From: Lineus longissimus
Taxonomy: Eukaryota > Nemertea > Pilidiophora > Heteronemertea > Lineidae
Length of the DNA stretch: 64,000 nt
Assembly: GCF_910592395.1 (NCBI RefSeq)
Contig: NC_088313.1
Location: 8,126,501 to 8,190,500, forward strand
Reading direction: 5' to 3'
Shown here: piece after piece, positions 1 to 12,191 of the stretch
Numbering within the stretch: the first letter of the stretch is position 1
Layout of the letters: every line of letters begins with the position of its first letter
The notes under the pieces: model-generated
Seen by the model: only the letters and a program-made list of their open reading frames with translations
What the model was told of the DNA's origin: nothing
Databases searched by the model: none
Program-made: the position numbers and the translations under genes

Positions 1-1171
1 AATAATCTTGGAGCTCAATGACACTCAAGTACTCAATTTTCTGCTTAAAAAGTAGTCTGGTAGGCGATATTATTACTAGTTCGTTTCAGTGGTAGTCATA
101 AGGTCTTTAGGGACTAAATTCAGAAATTAGTTCTTGAAAATTTGGCCACATTTCTGTGAAAACGATATCGGAAGTGCATGCTCTGTTCGCGATGACATCG
201 CCGATGTATTTTGAAGTGGAGAATTCCCACAGTATGTGCAGTGAATCGGCATGATTCTGTTCGCCTATTATGTTTTAGTTCTACGATTCTTTCATGAATA
301 AAAAGTAGACATTCTAAGCAATACAATAATGTCACTCCCATAAAAATTGATTGGAAATTGAGGGAGCAACGGCATTCTGTTCGGCAACTGGCAGCGCTGA
401 AAAAATACATTGCATACTGTACAATACCAAATGGCACATTTTAAAAAGCGCTCATTGGACAACGTAGGGAATCACCAGAAATGACGTCATCGCTGGTCTA
501 AATAGAAAACTACGGTGGCGCAGTAGAGCACAAGAAAAGGTTTAGCATTAACTTCGTCATGCAAGCTTCAGCAACAAAACGATTTCTCATGAATGATTTA
601 TTTGATCATCATCAGCTTGTTTCCCCTGATAGATAAAAAAATTATTTACAATTTCCATCAAAGTTTTCTATTTTGTGTATAGTCACATGTTATTTAACTG
701 GCAAGGAGCCAAGCAGTTTTGAATATTCGCGGGAAAATACTTCGTACTTGTAAACGAGGCTATGACAATGAGTATCCTCATTCATGGCATAAACTTCATG
801 ATTCGGTAAATATTTTCATATGATGATTTCACCCGAATTATGGTCAGGATTGAGGAATGAACAGTGGCATAATTATGTCAACCAAAAACATTGGTACCGT
901 AGTGAACGCAAAAGGATATCAAATACCATGGAGCATGCCATTTTCATGCATAATGAACTAAACACGGGGAAGATATTAATGATATTAACCCAGCTGAGCG
1001 CCAGGCCCTTGGGCCTCTTGTTTAATAAGCCAGGTACTTTGATTATTATTAGTTTATGAACGTAACCAGTGTGTTGTCATATCTTTATTTAGCGATATTT
1101 GTCTGCATTTTGATAGCTGTGATCTCCACCACCCTCATAGCGAAGCTCCCAGGTCGACAGGCATCTAGTTC
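1..1171. other. Non-coding stretch, no gene recognised
   Basis: Several short open frames exist here but none resembles a known family and none has convincing splice context. The region is A/T-rich. I see no element ends or RNA gene. Confidence 0.5.
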
Positions 1172-1715
1172 TGACTGTCCAGTGCATATTTTGAGAGGTC
1201 TTGAAAAGACATTTGGTGTGGCAAGTCGACAGATATAAAGAAATTATTTGATGAAAAAATTAAATTTGAAATTCGCTAATTTGGCAATAGGGGGCATGTT
1301 TTGAGATTTTTCTACCAGTTGGCTCAAAAGAGTGGAAATATCAATGTTCGTCCAATTTGTTGATTATCAAAAAAATTTCCGTGGTCAACTACCAGTTTAC
1401 TTTTCACCATTTACTTTCCTGACTGTCCGGAATATCATATCAAAATTTCAGATTCACAACCCCACACAGTATTTGATGCGTCGCGGTCAAACATTGACAA
1501 TTTAACTGCTAAAAGGCTTAAAAAATCAATGGTGGTTTTGCAGGTTCCAGATCTATCAATTAGACGCGAGTATGGTTTTAACTGTCAAGTGCATATTTGA
1601 AGAGGTATTAAAAAGATATTTGGTTTGGCAAGTCCACGGATATTAAGAAATTATTTGATGAAAAAATTAAATTTGAATTTTGCTAATTTGGCAATAGGGG
1701 GTCTGTCGATTGAGA
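1172..1715. repeat. Diverged direct repeat, two units about 407 bp apart
   Basis: About 140 bp starting at 1172 (contains AGTGCATATT at 1181 and AATTTGGCAATAGGGGG near its end) recurs from about 1579 (AGTGCATATT at 1588), with scattered substitutions and small indels. The spacing suggests an old tandem duplication with a unit of roughly 407 bp. No coding capacity was recognised in the unit. Confidence 0.6.
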
Positions 1716-2058
1716 TAACAAGTTCATTTCTTCATTTTACTTGTTCTCGGCTTTAATTCTTTACGTAATAACTGAAATCATACAACAATGGGAATCATAA
1801 GAATCATAGTACACAATCATACAGAACAATATCAATAAAAAGTATCACAGCAAGAGGAAACAGGATGGAGGATGAAAGGGTTTACAGTATGACCTTAGTA
1901 ATATTATCAGTGCAGTGCCCTAGAAAGCGCGCAGCGCCTTTAGGTTGGGGGGAAACCCCCCAAACCCCCTGGTTGGGAACCTGCTATAGTTCCTTCCCCC
2001 AATTTTTAGCTCACCTCTTAGCAGAGGTGAGCTTATCCCATACCGTGGCGTCCGTCGT

Positions 2059-2090
<32 letters not shown>

Positions 2091-2223
2091 CGTCGTCGTC
2101 CGTCGTCCGTTAGCAGGGCACGTTTCATAACTGTTAGAGCTATTGAGTTGAAACTTAGTACACATGTACCCTTATGTTATGACACCTTGGAGACCAAGTT
2201 TCGGTCCGATTCGTTTCATGGTT

Positions 2224-2238
2224 TGGCCACCAGGGGGC
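2224..2238 (+). promoter_or_regulatory. CTCF-consensus-like 15-mer
   Basis: TGGCCACCAGGGGGC is an exact match to the core of the vertebrate CTCF consensus. A second box at 2525-2539 differs by one base. Binding is untested. Confidence 0.45.
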
Positions 2239-2369
2239 CAAACGTTAAAAATGAAAATATGCAATATCTCCCTTAATAGTAGTCGGGAAATTTTGAAAAA
2301 AATATGGTAGGTACTTCTAGCAAAGGTGCATCATATATCCTCCGGGTTTTTGATTTGACCTCCTTTTCA

Positions 2370-2384
2370 AGGTCACAGAGGTCA
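2370..2384 (+). promoter_or_regulatory. DR3 nuclear-receptor-type direct repeat
   Basis: AGGTCA-CAG-AGGTCA, two perfect half-sites with a 3-bp spacer. It recurs at 2672-2686, and with the last base changed at 2986-3000, once per roughly 300-bp monomer. Confidence 0.4.
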
Positions 2385-4354
2385 AATGTTGTAAATTGGC
2401 CGTTAGGATGTAACGATGGCACGTTTCTAAACTGCAATGACTATTGATACCAAATTTGGTACACATTTACCCCTTAGTCAGGTGATCTCAGGGACCGAAG
2501 TTTGGTCCAATATGATTCACCACTTGACCACCAGGGGGCAAAATCCAAAAAACCTTAAAAATGTGATTATTCCTTAACTTCTTGCCCGATTGCCACCAAT
2601 TTGATATCATGGGTACATCTAACCACCATACAGTATATGTCACACAGGTTTTTAATTTGACCTTCTTGTCAAGGTCACAGAGGTCAAATGGCGTAAATTC
2701 GCCGTCAGGCCGTAACTATGGCACGTTTCTTAACTGCAATGACTATTGATCACAAATTAAGTACACATGTACCCCTTGGTCAGGTTATCTCAGGTACCGA
2801 AGTTTGGTGCGATCTGATTTGCCGTTTGGCCTCCAGGGAGGGGGCCAAATCCTAAATTCTTCAAAATGCCTTTATTCCTAGTAATGACTTGCCCGATTGG
2901 CACTAATTTTATATCATAGGTACATCTAATTCTAACAACCATTCAATGTGTCACCCGGGTCGTCTTTGATTTGACCTACTTTTCAAGGTCACAGAGGTCG
3001 AATGTACTGTAAATTGGCCATTTTGGGGAAATTGTAATTGCTTGGACCTACATCAAACCTAACACTACATGACACAATACCATGCTCTTTATCCATCTTT
3101 CCTCCACATGAGGTGAGCACAATGGCCCTGGCCATTTCATTTATTTTGTTTTGATAGACAGTTTTCTCCGTGTATCTCTTTAGCAGTAACTCAACACCAT
3201 CATCATTAATAGCCGGCAAAGAAATGGAAAATGCCCCCCCCCCCGAAAGGTGTCCGGACTAGATAGTCTGGCACTCTGGCAGATTATAATGTAAAGTGCA
3301 AGCTCTGTTGAACTCACGCAACTGTCAACATGAAGAGCCCCCCCCCCCACCCCCGTCCTTCTGACATGTTTTAGCTAGTGCATTGGGGGGAAGGCCCCTC
3401 AACCCCCGTATTGGCCTCTCAATAAGTCCTTCCGAGCTGCTTACCCTGGGGCGCTTGAGTGGATGGAACCTCCAAACTTTCATGATGGTGCAGTCCTTTG
3501 ACAGGTTTAACCCAGAGCGAGGAAGAGGTACTCCTTCGATGGTACCCTAACTGCAACCCTCAACCATCATTACACTTCCTTTTCACTGGCATGATATTGG
3601 CAAGACTACCAAGAGGTCGTACTGGTGGCTTCCTTGAGACAATTGCTTGTGGTCGTACCTGGGCAACCAATTCAAGGGGTCAGGGATCAGGTTTTTCCCC
3701 ACCAACATGTTGCCGATGGTTAATGCATAAAAAATTGGTTGGAAAGGGTTTTTGCAGGCCAAGAGACTGGAAGACACTTGACTCTTGAGGAACACCAGAC
3801 TGATGAACAAAGAACCTGAGGAACATAGAACCCTCTTCATGTCTGGGAGCATAAAAAGCCTGCTAGCGAATATTGATTATTCTTTAGAAAAAACCAGAAG
3901 ATCTGCAAAACCAATGGTACCCCATAAAAACATACATTCCTCCTTAAGGTGTCTTCGGATCCCACCACGGCCCATGTGGAATTCGTTCAAAAGGTTTATT
4001 GAAATCTCAAAATAAATTTTTTTTTTCTCGAACGCCTGCCCGTCTTTTGATTTTTGATACTTTAGTAACAGTATCCAAAAGATGCTTAAAATGGATATAA
4101 TCCCGAAATAATGAAGCAAAACACATATGTCGGGGGTTAAACCCCAAGAAATTGAAGTTTGATTAAAAAACAGTGAAAATAATCGTGTGGTTCTCTCTCG
4201 GAGCTCAGAATAGTCGAGTTGATACTTTCGCGCGTTTATCTCTTCTGGCGGCCATTTTAAGTCAAATTTAAGCCATTTGAAACGAATCCATGGACTTGAG
4301 AAACATAGTTTACATTGGATGACGTCGTATGAACGTTAACCATAGTAGCGCTTC

Positions 4355-4379
4355 GCAGAAAAGCCTTCGGCTTTTCTGC
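4355..4379. repeat. Perfect hairpin, 11-bp stem and 3-base loop
   Basis: GCAGAAAAGCC and GGCTTTTCTGC flank a TTC loop. The pairing extends imperfectly outward (AGCGC left, GCGCT right) to about 4347-4388. It resembles a stem-loop of a small mobile element; nothing shows it is transcribed. Confidence 0.6.
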
Positions 4380-7215
4380 TGCGCGCTTATGATACAAACT
4401 TTCATTAGTCAAGCCTGCAAAGGCCTTTCTTAAGGGTTTTTACAGTAGAGAAAGGAACTCTGTATTTTAGATTCTACAACTGTCCAAAAACCTTTAAGAA
4501 TTTACTACACCTTTAAAGGAGAAATTCAGAATTGCTATCAAGCCTAAAGATGTCATAATTGGCAGAAAGGACAAGAAGATGTCACATACAACTTATATCT
4601 ATAGAGATTCAGTACTGTCGTTATAAAGAGATGACAAGCTGGTGCCACCTATCGTTATTGTTAAGAAACAAATGAAACCAGCATGGGCGAAATCACCCCT
4701 CATTTCAACAGCAGATTTCACATCTATTACATTATTTCTTATCATGAGTAAACAGTTCAGTACAATCTACATACATTTCGCTTCTACTATATCAAAACAT
4801 TTACCTCTATTCACCCTTATCCTCCTTATATAATGTAATTGCGTAACAAGATTCTAAACGTCCATGATGAGGAAATCGATTCTTTTACTTGGGCGGAAAC
4901 ACAATTTACCAAACTTTAGCCTACATAAGAAAGACACTCAACAAAGTTGAGATACCAAAATTTTCATACAGTTTAACTTTAAGCTTGACCTTAAGTGTCA
5001 TCTAAAATATAACAGGTCAGCTTTAAGACCATGACTGATTTTAGACTGATTCTTTATTACCTTTTAACCTACTATAATATGTAACTTAAACGCGAACTTA
5101 ATTCTTTCACCAAACTCTGGTTATTCAAATACAAATGATCACTAATTAATCAACAGATTAAACCTTATCGTGTATTGTCCTTTGTGTGACAACAACTACA
5201 CTCTACCAAAATTAATGCAAATCTGACAAGTTTCAGCATTTTACTCACAACAGTTATTTCAGCAGATTCAAACCTTATCTACTATTTTTCAAGAATTTAC
5301 ATGTTAGAGTTCAAATCAAGAACCTTCTAATTTTGTCTGATTAACAAAACTACAACTCCATGCAAGTTCAAAAGACAGAACAATCTTGTTTTTAACATGG
5401 TATCCAGAATATAATCTGACCAATCTCAACAAGAAAAGGGTTTAAAAAAACACAGGGCGTGGTGTGATTGGGTATTAATTCTGGGTAGAGAAGATTAGAG
5501 GTGGATTTTAAGCAATGCGTTGATATTCCAATTGGTAATGGGTTGGTTGGTTGTTTGGTCATGATCGCCAGCGTTTCCATGTGAATGCGTCGGTCTTGAC
5601 TCTTTCCCAGCTGGTGTGGCTGCGGTGTAACATGTGGTTGTTCCCCATGTGTCTCAGTGTGTCCATACATATACAATAGACAGCTAGAGGGACCACCACT
5701 TTTCAGTAGGGGAAAGACAGAAAACTTGTGAAACTATCTTTTATGTTCCTTATCTTAGTGGGGAACCATCAGATCATTTCACCAGGTTTTAGTTGTGGGT
5801 AGAACTGATTTACGAAAAGAGTTTAACAATTGGGGAGGTTTTTGGCAAACTGGAGTTGTCCTTCCTGCTTGTCCTTTTGAACGTTGCATGCGTCCTTTGG
5901 TTATCAAGTTATGTTGGTTCTTCCTTGGATTGTCTTTGCCAGTGTCGTTAGGATCATCTCAAAAATATTTTGAAGCCAAAAATGCTGATGCTATCCAATG
6001 TCATGGGACATTTGTCATAATTTTTACAGTGCCAATTAGTCGTTTTCATGACATTTTCATGACATTTTAGATGATGGCTCAGTGTACTATTTTAGAAGGG
6101 GGTGGGGGAAGGTCAAAGACATAAATGAATTAGTGTTTTGGCCTCAAGATACTTTTAAGATGGTCCCTTAAATCCTGGGACTTGGTGGATAAGTACCATG
6201 TAAAGTAACACTGTGACTGTCCAATGATCAATGAAGTTTGTGGAGGTTGATGTTTTGTAGAAATATATTGAATATCATTACAAAAGAACAGAATCAGCAA
6301 TATATCTTTGAGCATAATCATGTAATAACAAAAGGACATAATTGGCAGTAAATATTTTAATGCAAGGCTAATTTGATTGTGAACAGAATCAACAGAAATA
6401 ATAGGTGCCAGGGTAATTTGTGAGTGCTGTAGCAAGTTCTAGCTAAGTGGACTTTGTGACAATAATAGAGAGTTTTCGCAATCACCCAGTTAGTCCCTAC
6501 GACATTTATCTATTGTGTGAGTTCATTCGAACAATATATAAACGTCGTCGTAGTAGTCCAGTCAATCTGGGGTTAGACCCAAAACAAATTGCAACAGAAT
6601 TAATTTCACCGGGATGCATTTCAGGATAGTCCGCTTAACAACATACAAAAAATTTTCCAAAATATTTTTAGTGGAAAGTGGTCAAATTACATAATATGCC
6701 AATTAGCATATTTTCTGTTTAGAAAATAGGCATTGTGCTATAACTTTACTCTCAAATGTTCACATTTGCTAAAAATTGTTCTGAACTCATTATTTCCATG
6801 ATCAAGGAAGCAAATAAGCAAATCTATAATCTAATTACTTTATTATGTAACACTGAATATGCAAATTAACCGCCGCCATTATTGGAAAACCTATTTTTCC
6901 ATTTATGTAATACCTTTCTTGACCTAGCCCTGTGAAACCACCTTGTACACCCATAATTTCAGGGTCAGGGATGCCAAAAAACACTAGGAAATACAGTAGT
7001 GCTGCATCGCATAATATTATTCAATATGCAAATTAGCTGCCTCCGCCATTACTGAAAAACTTGTTTTTCATCCTAAGCAAAAAGCCGTTTGCAATAACCA
7101 GAAATTTCAAGTTACCTCACCCAGTATTTCATGGTCAAGGAATGTAATAAAGGTATTTCTACCTTGTCATGGATAACAGTTGACTGTTTGCACCAACCAC
7201 TAATAGAATTGGCAC

Positions 7216-7236
7216 GGGGGGGGGGGGGGGGGGGGG
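7216..7236. repeat. G21 homopolymer
   Basis: An uninterrupted run of 21 G. The length should be treated as approximate because such runs are error-prone. Confidence 0.8.
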
Positions 7237-8013
7237 TATGCAAAGCCTTGATGAAAACACTGTTTTCAATGATCAGATGCAGATTCACACACTGTCATTA
7301 AGTTATCAAAAGTTAATCATCTGAGTTCTCATTATCTAAAACTGTCTTTGGGGAGTTGCTACAGCTAAGTCCTTTGCAGTCTCCGCAAGCGTATGTGCAG
7401 TCCAGGTGATGTTTTCTACAGGTGCACCGATCGGTGCCACACCCCGTCTTACAGTTACACCGGAACAGTCGTAGCTCTTCAGGAGCTGGTGGCTGATCGG
7501 TTTTCAGAGGTTCTAAAGAACCATTAATGTTTTTCCATCCCCACTCCTCCGGCTTCATTTGTCCACCATTTCCCTTCCATTCCTGAACCTGATAGTATAC
7601 CCGCAGGCTGTGGTACCGAGCAGCAGCAGATGTCGGAGGCAAGCTGTTCGCCTCAACGCAGGTATTACGTTTTGCAACCTTTTCTCTAAAACGTTTGTAG
7701 CGAAGAGAATCCAGGTCATCATCTGCATTTCCCTTATATACAGAGACAAGAGCCCTCTCTCCTGCTCTGATGATTTCTTCTTGAGTCGCATTGTCTTGCC
7801 TAAATACCTCAGTAATCCCATCGAACTGATTACGTTTTACTTTGTCAAGAGCCACGCCTTTGCCGATCCCATGTACTCATGAAGTCGTGTCACAACCAAG
7901 CAAAGTGTGGGCAAACAATATGTTTGTACATATGACTGGCCCTAATGTCAGTTTTGCTTTTTAGCTCACCTCTTAGCAGAGGTGAGCTTATCCCATACCG
8001 TGGCGTCCGTCGT

Positions 8014-8044
<31 letters not shown>

Positions 8045-8186
8045 GGTCGTCGTCGTCGTCGTCCGTCGTCCGTTAGCAGGGCACGTTTCGTAACTGTTAG
8101 AGCTATTGAGTTGAAACTTGGTACACATGTACCCTTATGTAATGACACCTTGGAGACCAAGTTTCGGTCCGATTCGTTTCATGGTT

Positions 8187-8201
8187 TGGCCACCAGGGGG
8201 C
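8187..8201 (+). promoter_or_regulatory. CTCF-consensus-like 15-mer
   Basis: Exact TGGCCACCAGGGGGC, as in copy A. Confidence 0.45.
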
Positions 8202-8332
8202 TAAACGTTAAAAGTGAAAATATGCAATATCTCCCTTAATAGTAGTCGGGAAATTTTGAAAAAAATATGGTAGGTACTTCTAGCAAAGGTGCATCATATA
8301 TCCTCCGGGTTTTTGATTTGACCTCCTTTTCA

Positions 8333-8347
8333 AGGTCACAGAGGTCA
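8333..8347 (+). promoter_or_regulatory. DR3 nuclear-receptor-type direct repeat
   Basis: AGGTCA-CAG-AGGTCA. A second perfect copy lies at 8634-8648. Confidence 0.4.
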
Positions 8348-9881
8348 AATGGTGTAAATTGGCCGTTAGGATGTAACGATGGCATGTTTCTAAACTGCAA
8401 TGACTATTGATACCAAATTTGGTACACATTTACCCCTTAGTCAGGTGATCTCAGGGACCGAAGTTTGGTCCAATATGATTCACCACTTGACCACCAGGGG
8501 GCAAAATCCAAAAACCTTAAAAATGTGATTATTCCTTAACTTCTTGCCCGATTGCCACCAATTTGATATCATGGGTACATCTAACCACCATACAGTATAT
8601 GTCACACAGGTTTTTAATTTGACCTTCTTGTCAAGGTCACAGAGGTCAAATGGCGTAAATTCGCCGTCAGGCCGTAACTATGGCACGTTTCTTAACTGCA
8701 ATGACTATTGATCACAAATTAAGTACACATGTACCCCTTGGTCAGGTGATCTTACGTACCGAAGTTTGGTGCGATCTGATTTGCCGTTTGGCCTCCAGGG
8801 AGGGGGCCAAATCCTAAATTCTTCAAAATGCCATTATTCCTAGTAATGACTTGCCTGATTGGCACCAATTTCATATCATAGGTACATCTAATTCTAACAA
8901 CCATTCAATGTGTCACCCGGGTCTTCTTTGATTTGACCTACTTTTCAAGGTCACAGAGGTCGAATGTACTGTAAATTGGCCATTTTGGGGAAATTGTAAT
9001 TGCTTGGACCTACATCAAACCTAACACTACATGACACAATACCATGCTCTTTATCCATCTTTCCTCCACATGAGGTGAGCACAATGGCCCTGGCCATTTC
9101 ATTTTATATCCCATGTCCTGATTTTCTTGACATCTTTCTTTGGTTCCGGCTTGAAATATATGTTATGACCAGTTGTGTCCACATGATAAAGGAGCAACAC
9201 CAAGAGGTCAGTGTCATCACCAACAAGTACCGTATCTCTTGACTTTGCAGATTCAACAGCAGTTTGTACTATCAGGACGTCTGCATCATCCCTGGCATGG
9301 TAGTGCTGCAACCAGCTTTCTCAAGTGAGCTGGAGAGGAGAGAGGTGAATTTATGTTTGTTCGCATTGTTTGACAGAACATCCTTCTTCTTGATTGTGAC
9401 AACTGTTTGTGGAGTCAGTACGAGAGTTGGCCCAGTTCCCTGTCCCCGTCTCTTATGAGTGGAATCTTTTATCGTTGGACCACTCTCGTGGCCGTCGAAC
9501 ACGACTGTAGCTTTGCCATATTTGCTGGTCACGTAATCAACATACATCTTGCAAATCTTTTCGAATAGATAACTTCGGGCCCATGGTAAACGTTGGACAA
9601 GAGCACCTCCATCAAGTACATAGTGCATATCACCTTTGTCGAACAAAGTTTTTACCATCCTGACTTTTTTCAACAAGTTTCCAATGTGTATCTGCTAGTG
9701 CTGGTTTGTTAGGCTCCAATGGACAGGCTGAACGATTAATCAATGCAGGCGGATGAGTACAGAGTTCATACTTGAACACGGATGCTGGATCATCCTGTGA
9801 GCCATTAGCAGCTATGACACTAAGCCTCTGGAAAAGAACTTGGGGATCAACCTGCACAGTTACATTGTCTAATTCAAACAT

Positions 9882-10409
9882 ATAACACGAATGATTATCA
9901 CGGCATAAGCACGACGAAACGATAACTCATATATACACAAACTAAAAGTCGCTAAGGAATACAGCAAAAACGCGACGAGCTAGCTTGCAAAAATAAACAT
10001 ACATGCTGACAGTCTCGGAAAAGATCAAGGTCGTACAAAGCACGAGGTACACAAGCAAGCAAACCGCGAAATCGTAAACTTATATATTCTGTACAAATTA
10101 GAATCTTGATGACGATATCCAAACGAGTGTTTTGTAGACAACTTCTAAATTCAGGTTCTACGTCTTCTACACGATATAATCTCCCAACAGAATAACATTG
10201 ATTCTCGATCGAACGATATAAAGTTACAAATTTGGCACAAATCTATGAACAAAGATCAAACTATTCTAACACTAAAAAACCGCCATTATCTTTCTTTCCA
10301 TTGTCTTTCTTTCCATTGTTCTCGTCCCATCCGGGCACTCCCCAGTCTCACTGACAAGTCAGCCGTTCGGTGGGCCGGCGCAAGCCGACGCCTGAACAAT
10401 ATCCATCCA
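9882..10409. other. Non-coding spacer
   Basis: No gene recognised. It is A/T-rich and separates two decayed genes on the same strand. The polymerase homology below stops near 10410. Confidence 0.5.
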
Positions 10410-11184
10410 ATGCATTCTGAAACATTTTCATTTCTTTGATTCCACATTTTTTAAATGGTACTCCTGCCTCTCTATGCAGATTACACGCCAATTCTTCCTG
10501 CAATTTAGTTCCCCTTTTGATTGATTGGTATTTATTGTGTTTGTCAATTTGGGCCTTTGCCACAACAATTGCTCTCGCAAAACAAATTTCATCTTTATTA
10601 CATATAGTTATAAAGCACCTTCGTTGAAGGACATGCTGATCAACATCCACAACCCCTGTGGTTTGTCATTTGCCCCAGCCGACTGGTAGGATAGCGTGGA
10701 CAAAATTTATGTGAAGTGTTGAACTGAATAGAAATGTGCTGTTACTCTGAGCGACTTTGGAAATTCCAGACAAAATAGATTCGACAGTTAACTCATTGTG
10801 TCTACAGAAAGGTAACCAAATATGGTGGAGATCACGACCAGAAATGCTAATTCTGACTTTATCATGTGGTTCCACATTTTTTAGTAGGGTTGCCAACATT
10901 TCAGCCAAAACATGGCCAAGTTCAAAAAGGATGTCTTCCTAACTAGTTAAGCTGTTCATCCCATGTACTCTTATGTCATAGTCTCTTCCAATAGTATTGA
11001 ATCTTCTGATATTTCTTTCTCTCATTGATAATATGTCAAACATAACACTTCTGTCTCTGTTGTTGTCTCCATCAACATTTTCTTCATCATCATTATCAGA
11101 TAAATCAGACTGATTGATATGAGGATGAAAGGGGTTTCCGCCTTGTTGGTTCTTTAGCCTAAAACATCCCATTCTTCTTCGCAA
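10410..11184 (-). pseudogene. N-terminal part of Polinton-type DNA polymerase B, decayed
   Basis: One frame runs from 11184 to about 10410 with two in-frame stops (TAG near 10936, TGA near 10664). Recognisable segments are FNTIGRDYDIRV, a DKVRISISGRDLHHIWLPF block, and a CFARAIVVAK block followed by REAGVPFKKCGIKEMKMFQ. These match the N-terminal region of protein-primed PolB genes that are abundant in invertebrate genomes and linked to Polinton/Maverick elements. The exonuclease and polymerase catalytic domains are absent: homology ends abruptly after FQNALDGY. No Polinton capsid or integrase gene lies nearby, so this is an isolated remnant. The family assignment rests on remembered motifs. 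Confidence 0.6.
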
Positions 11185-11273
11185 CAGGAGGTGAGTTCGT
11201 CAATATCTTTTTTGAAGTCTTCAGTATTTGAGTGTGCTAAATCATCGGACACTTGTTTGGAGTCTTGAGTGTT

Positions 11274-12058
11274 TCAGTTTTCAGTTTTTTTTTTGTTTTT
11301 GAGTTCTTTTTTCCATTTCTTTAAGAAATTACCTAAATCTGTTGATTTATTTGGTTCTTGCTTCGGTTTATTTATTTTATTTTTTGATATATTTGGTTCT
11401 TGCTTCTGCTCATTTTTTATGTAATTTTTTGATGTAGAACATTTTGGCTGGGGAGCCCTTTTCCATGTTTCACTGTAATCTTTTGAGTTGCTAGGCAGAT
11501 TTGGGTTGGGCTGCTCCAAGATTTCCTGCAATGGCGTTTTACCTTTTTTGTTTTTTGTTGATTTACTATTACAAGGATTTTTGCTTTTTATATCACTTTT
11601 TTTTATTCTTATCATCATCACTATCATCGAATATGACCATTTCCCTTTTCAAAATCTTGCGTAAAATTGGTACATGAATTTCTGTACCTTTTCTTTTTCG
11701 ATTGAAATCCAATTTTGGTTTCAGGGCTTGTTTGCGACGCCTGTTTCCAGATGATGTGTGCCCTCGCTTTTTAGCAGCTTGGTTTTTAACTTGTACTGCT
11801 GGTGCTGGTGTTTGATCATTGCAGCTACTCATGAATGCTGCTGCTGGTGTTTGCTCGTGTGCTGATGGATGATTACCACTAGGCCTACTTTTACATGACA
11901 TTTGTGGGTCATTTGTTTGACCCTCGCTAGTCTGAACTACTGACTCGTCCGCCACCGGTTCGAATGGTGGAGCACTGAGTCTTGAGGAGGTACCATTGTC
12001 TGTGGTTGAGCTGGTGACAATATCATGAAGGAGAATGTCAGAAAGTGATTTCTCCTCT
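11274..12058 (-). other. Low-complexity, charged open frames upstream of the PolB remnant
   Basis: Two overlapping minus-strand frames (12123-11593 and 11627-11274) encode Ser/Pro-rich and Lys/Asn-rich sequence, with a DDSDDDKNKKK tract where the frames cross. A plausible splice acceptor (TTTACTCAG) precedes position 12058. They may be a disordered N-terminal portion of the PolB remnant, or a separate decayed gene. No domain is recognisable and no function is proposed. Confidence 0.3.
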
Positions 12059-12191
12059 ACCTGAGTAAATAGCAGATAATTAATTACACATACCATCCAC
12101 ACCCTGAAAGAGTCCGCTATCACTATAGCTTCTCATCTGGTTAACCATGGACCGAAAAGCACTCGTCAGCACATGCCAGAGGGTCAATGAC

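Larger units (their letters stand above)
2007..3139 (+). repeat. Dispersed CGT-array repeat, copy A
   Basis: A non-coding mobile repeat of about 1.13 kb. It begins TAGCTCACC, where AGCTCACCTC and GAGGTGAGCT form a terminal hairpin, and continues into a (CGT)n array at about 2048-2110. It ends AGGTGAGCACAATGG...GGCCATTTCA, so GCTCACCT at the left is mirrored by AGGTGAGC near the right. The body is about three monomers of roughly 300 bp, each with AGGTCA-type direct repeats, and a CCACCAGGGGGC box in the first two. Flanking T-rich bases (TTTT left, TTTA right) suggest a short target duplication. It is nearly identical to the copy at 7962-9101, so both are young. The superfamily is not known to me. 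Confidence 0.8.
3140..7312. other. Long non-coding stretch
   Basis: No gene was recognised. It holds two poly-C runs (about 3233-3245 and 3340-3353), a strong hairpin at 4355-4379, and two loosely related units around 6850-6900 and 7020-7075 that share ATGCAAATTA followed by a CCGCCATTA motif. A 21-base G run closes it at 7216-7236. Open frames here are short and antisense or low-complexity. Confidence 0.5.
7962..9101 (+). repeat. Dispersed CGT-array repeat, copy B, inserted in the nuclease gene
   Basis: About 1.14 kb, nearly identical to copy A and with the same ends (TAGCTCACC...GGCCATTTCA). It is flanked by TTTT at 7958-7961 and 9102-9105. Removing the insert and one TTTT restores the nuclease reading frame exactly across the site (WDIK then AKLTLG), which fixes both the element ends and the 4-bp duplication. 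It contains a CGT array (about 8005-8065), CTCF-like boxes at 8187-8201 and 8488-8502, and DR3 sites at 8333-8347, 8634-8648 and 8948-8962. Confidence 0.85.
7313..9881 (-). pseudogene. FEN1/XPG-like nuclease family gene, broken and split by repeat B
   Basis: This is a member of a multicopy invertebrate family of unknown role whose core reads like a flap-nuclease fold. In order: an N-terminal segment (9881-9680); VFDGHESG (first acidic loop) and an HKRR motif; HARDDADVL, matching the XPG-I acidic cluster; GDDTDLL; then, beyond the inserted repeat, GCDTTS followed by HGIGKG, matching the FEN GCD/helix-hairpin segment. After LPPTSAAARYHSLR comes a Cys-rich tail CNCKTGCGTDRCTCRK. Breaks: 1-nt frameshifts near 9670 and near 9300, repeat copy B inserted at 7962-9101, and a TGA inside the GCDTTS-GIGKG segment near 7880. 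The gene cannot make the full protein. The family is often multicopy in invertebrates and may itself be transposon-derived; that is inference. Confidence 0.75.

Noticed and set aside
1865-2165. Open frames with poly-Arg or poly-Asp tracts over the CGT array (also at 7966-8239 and 15721-15924)
   Set aside because: They are translations of the (CGT)n microsatellite inside repeat copies A, B and C; no homology and no gene structure.
4355-4379. Bacterial-type terminator hairpin
   Set aside because: No T run follows in a gene context and the DNA is animal; kept only as a hairpin.
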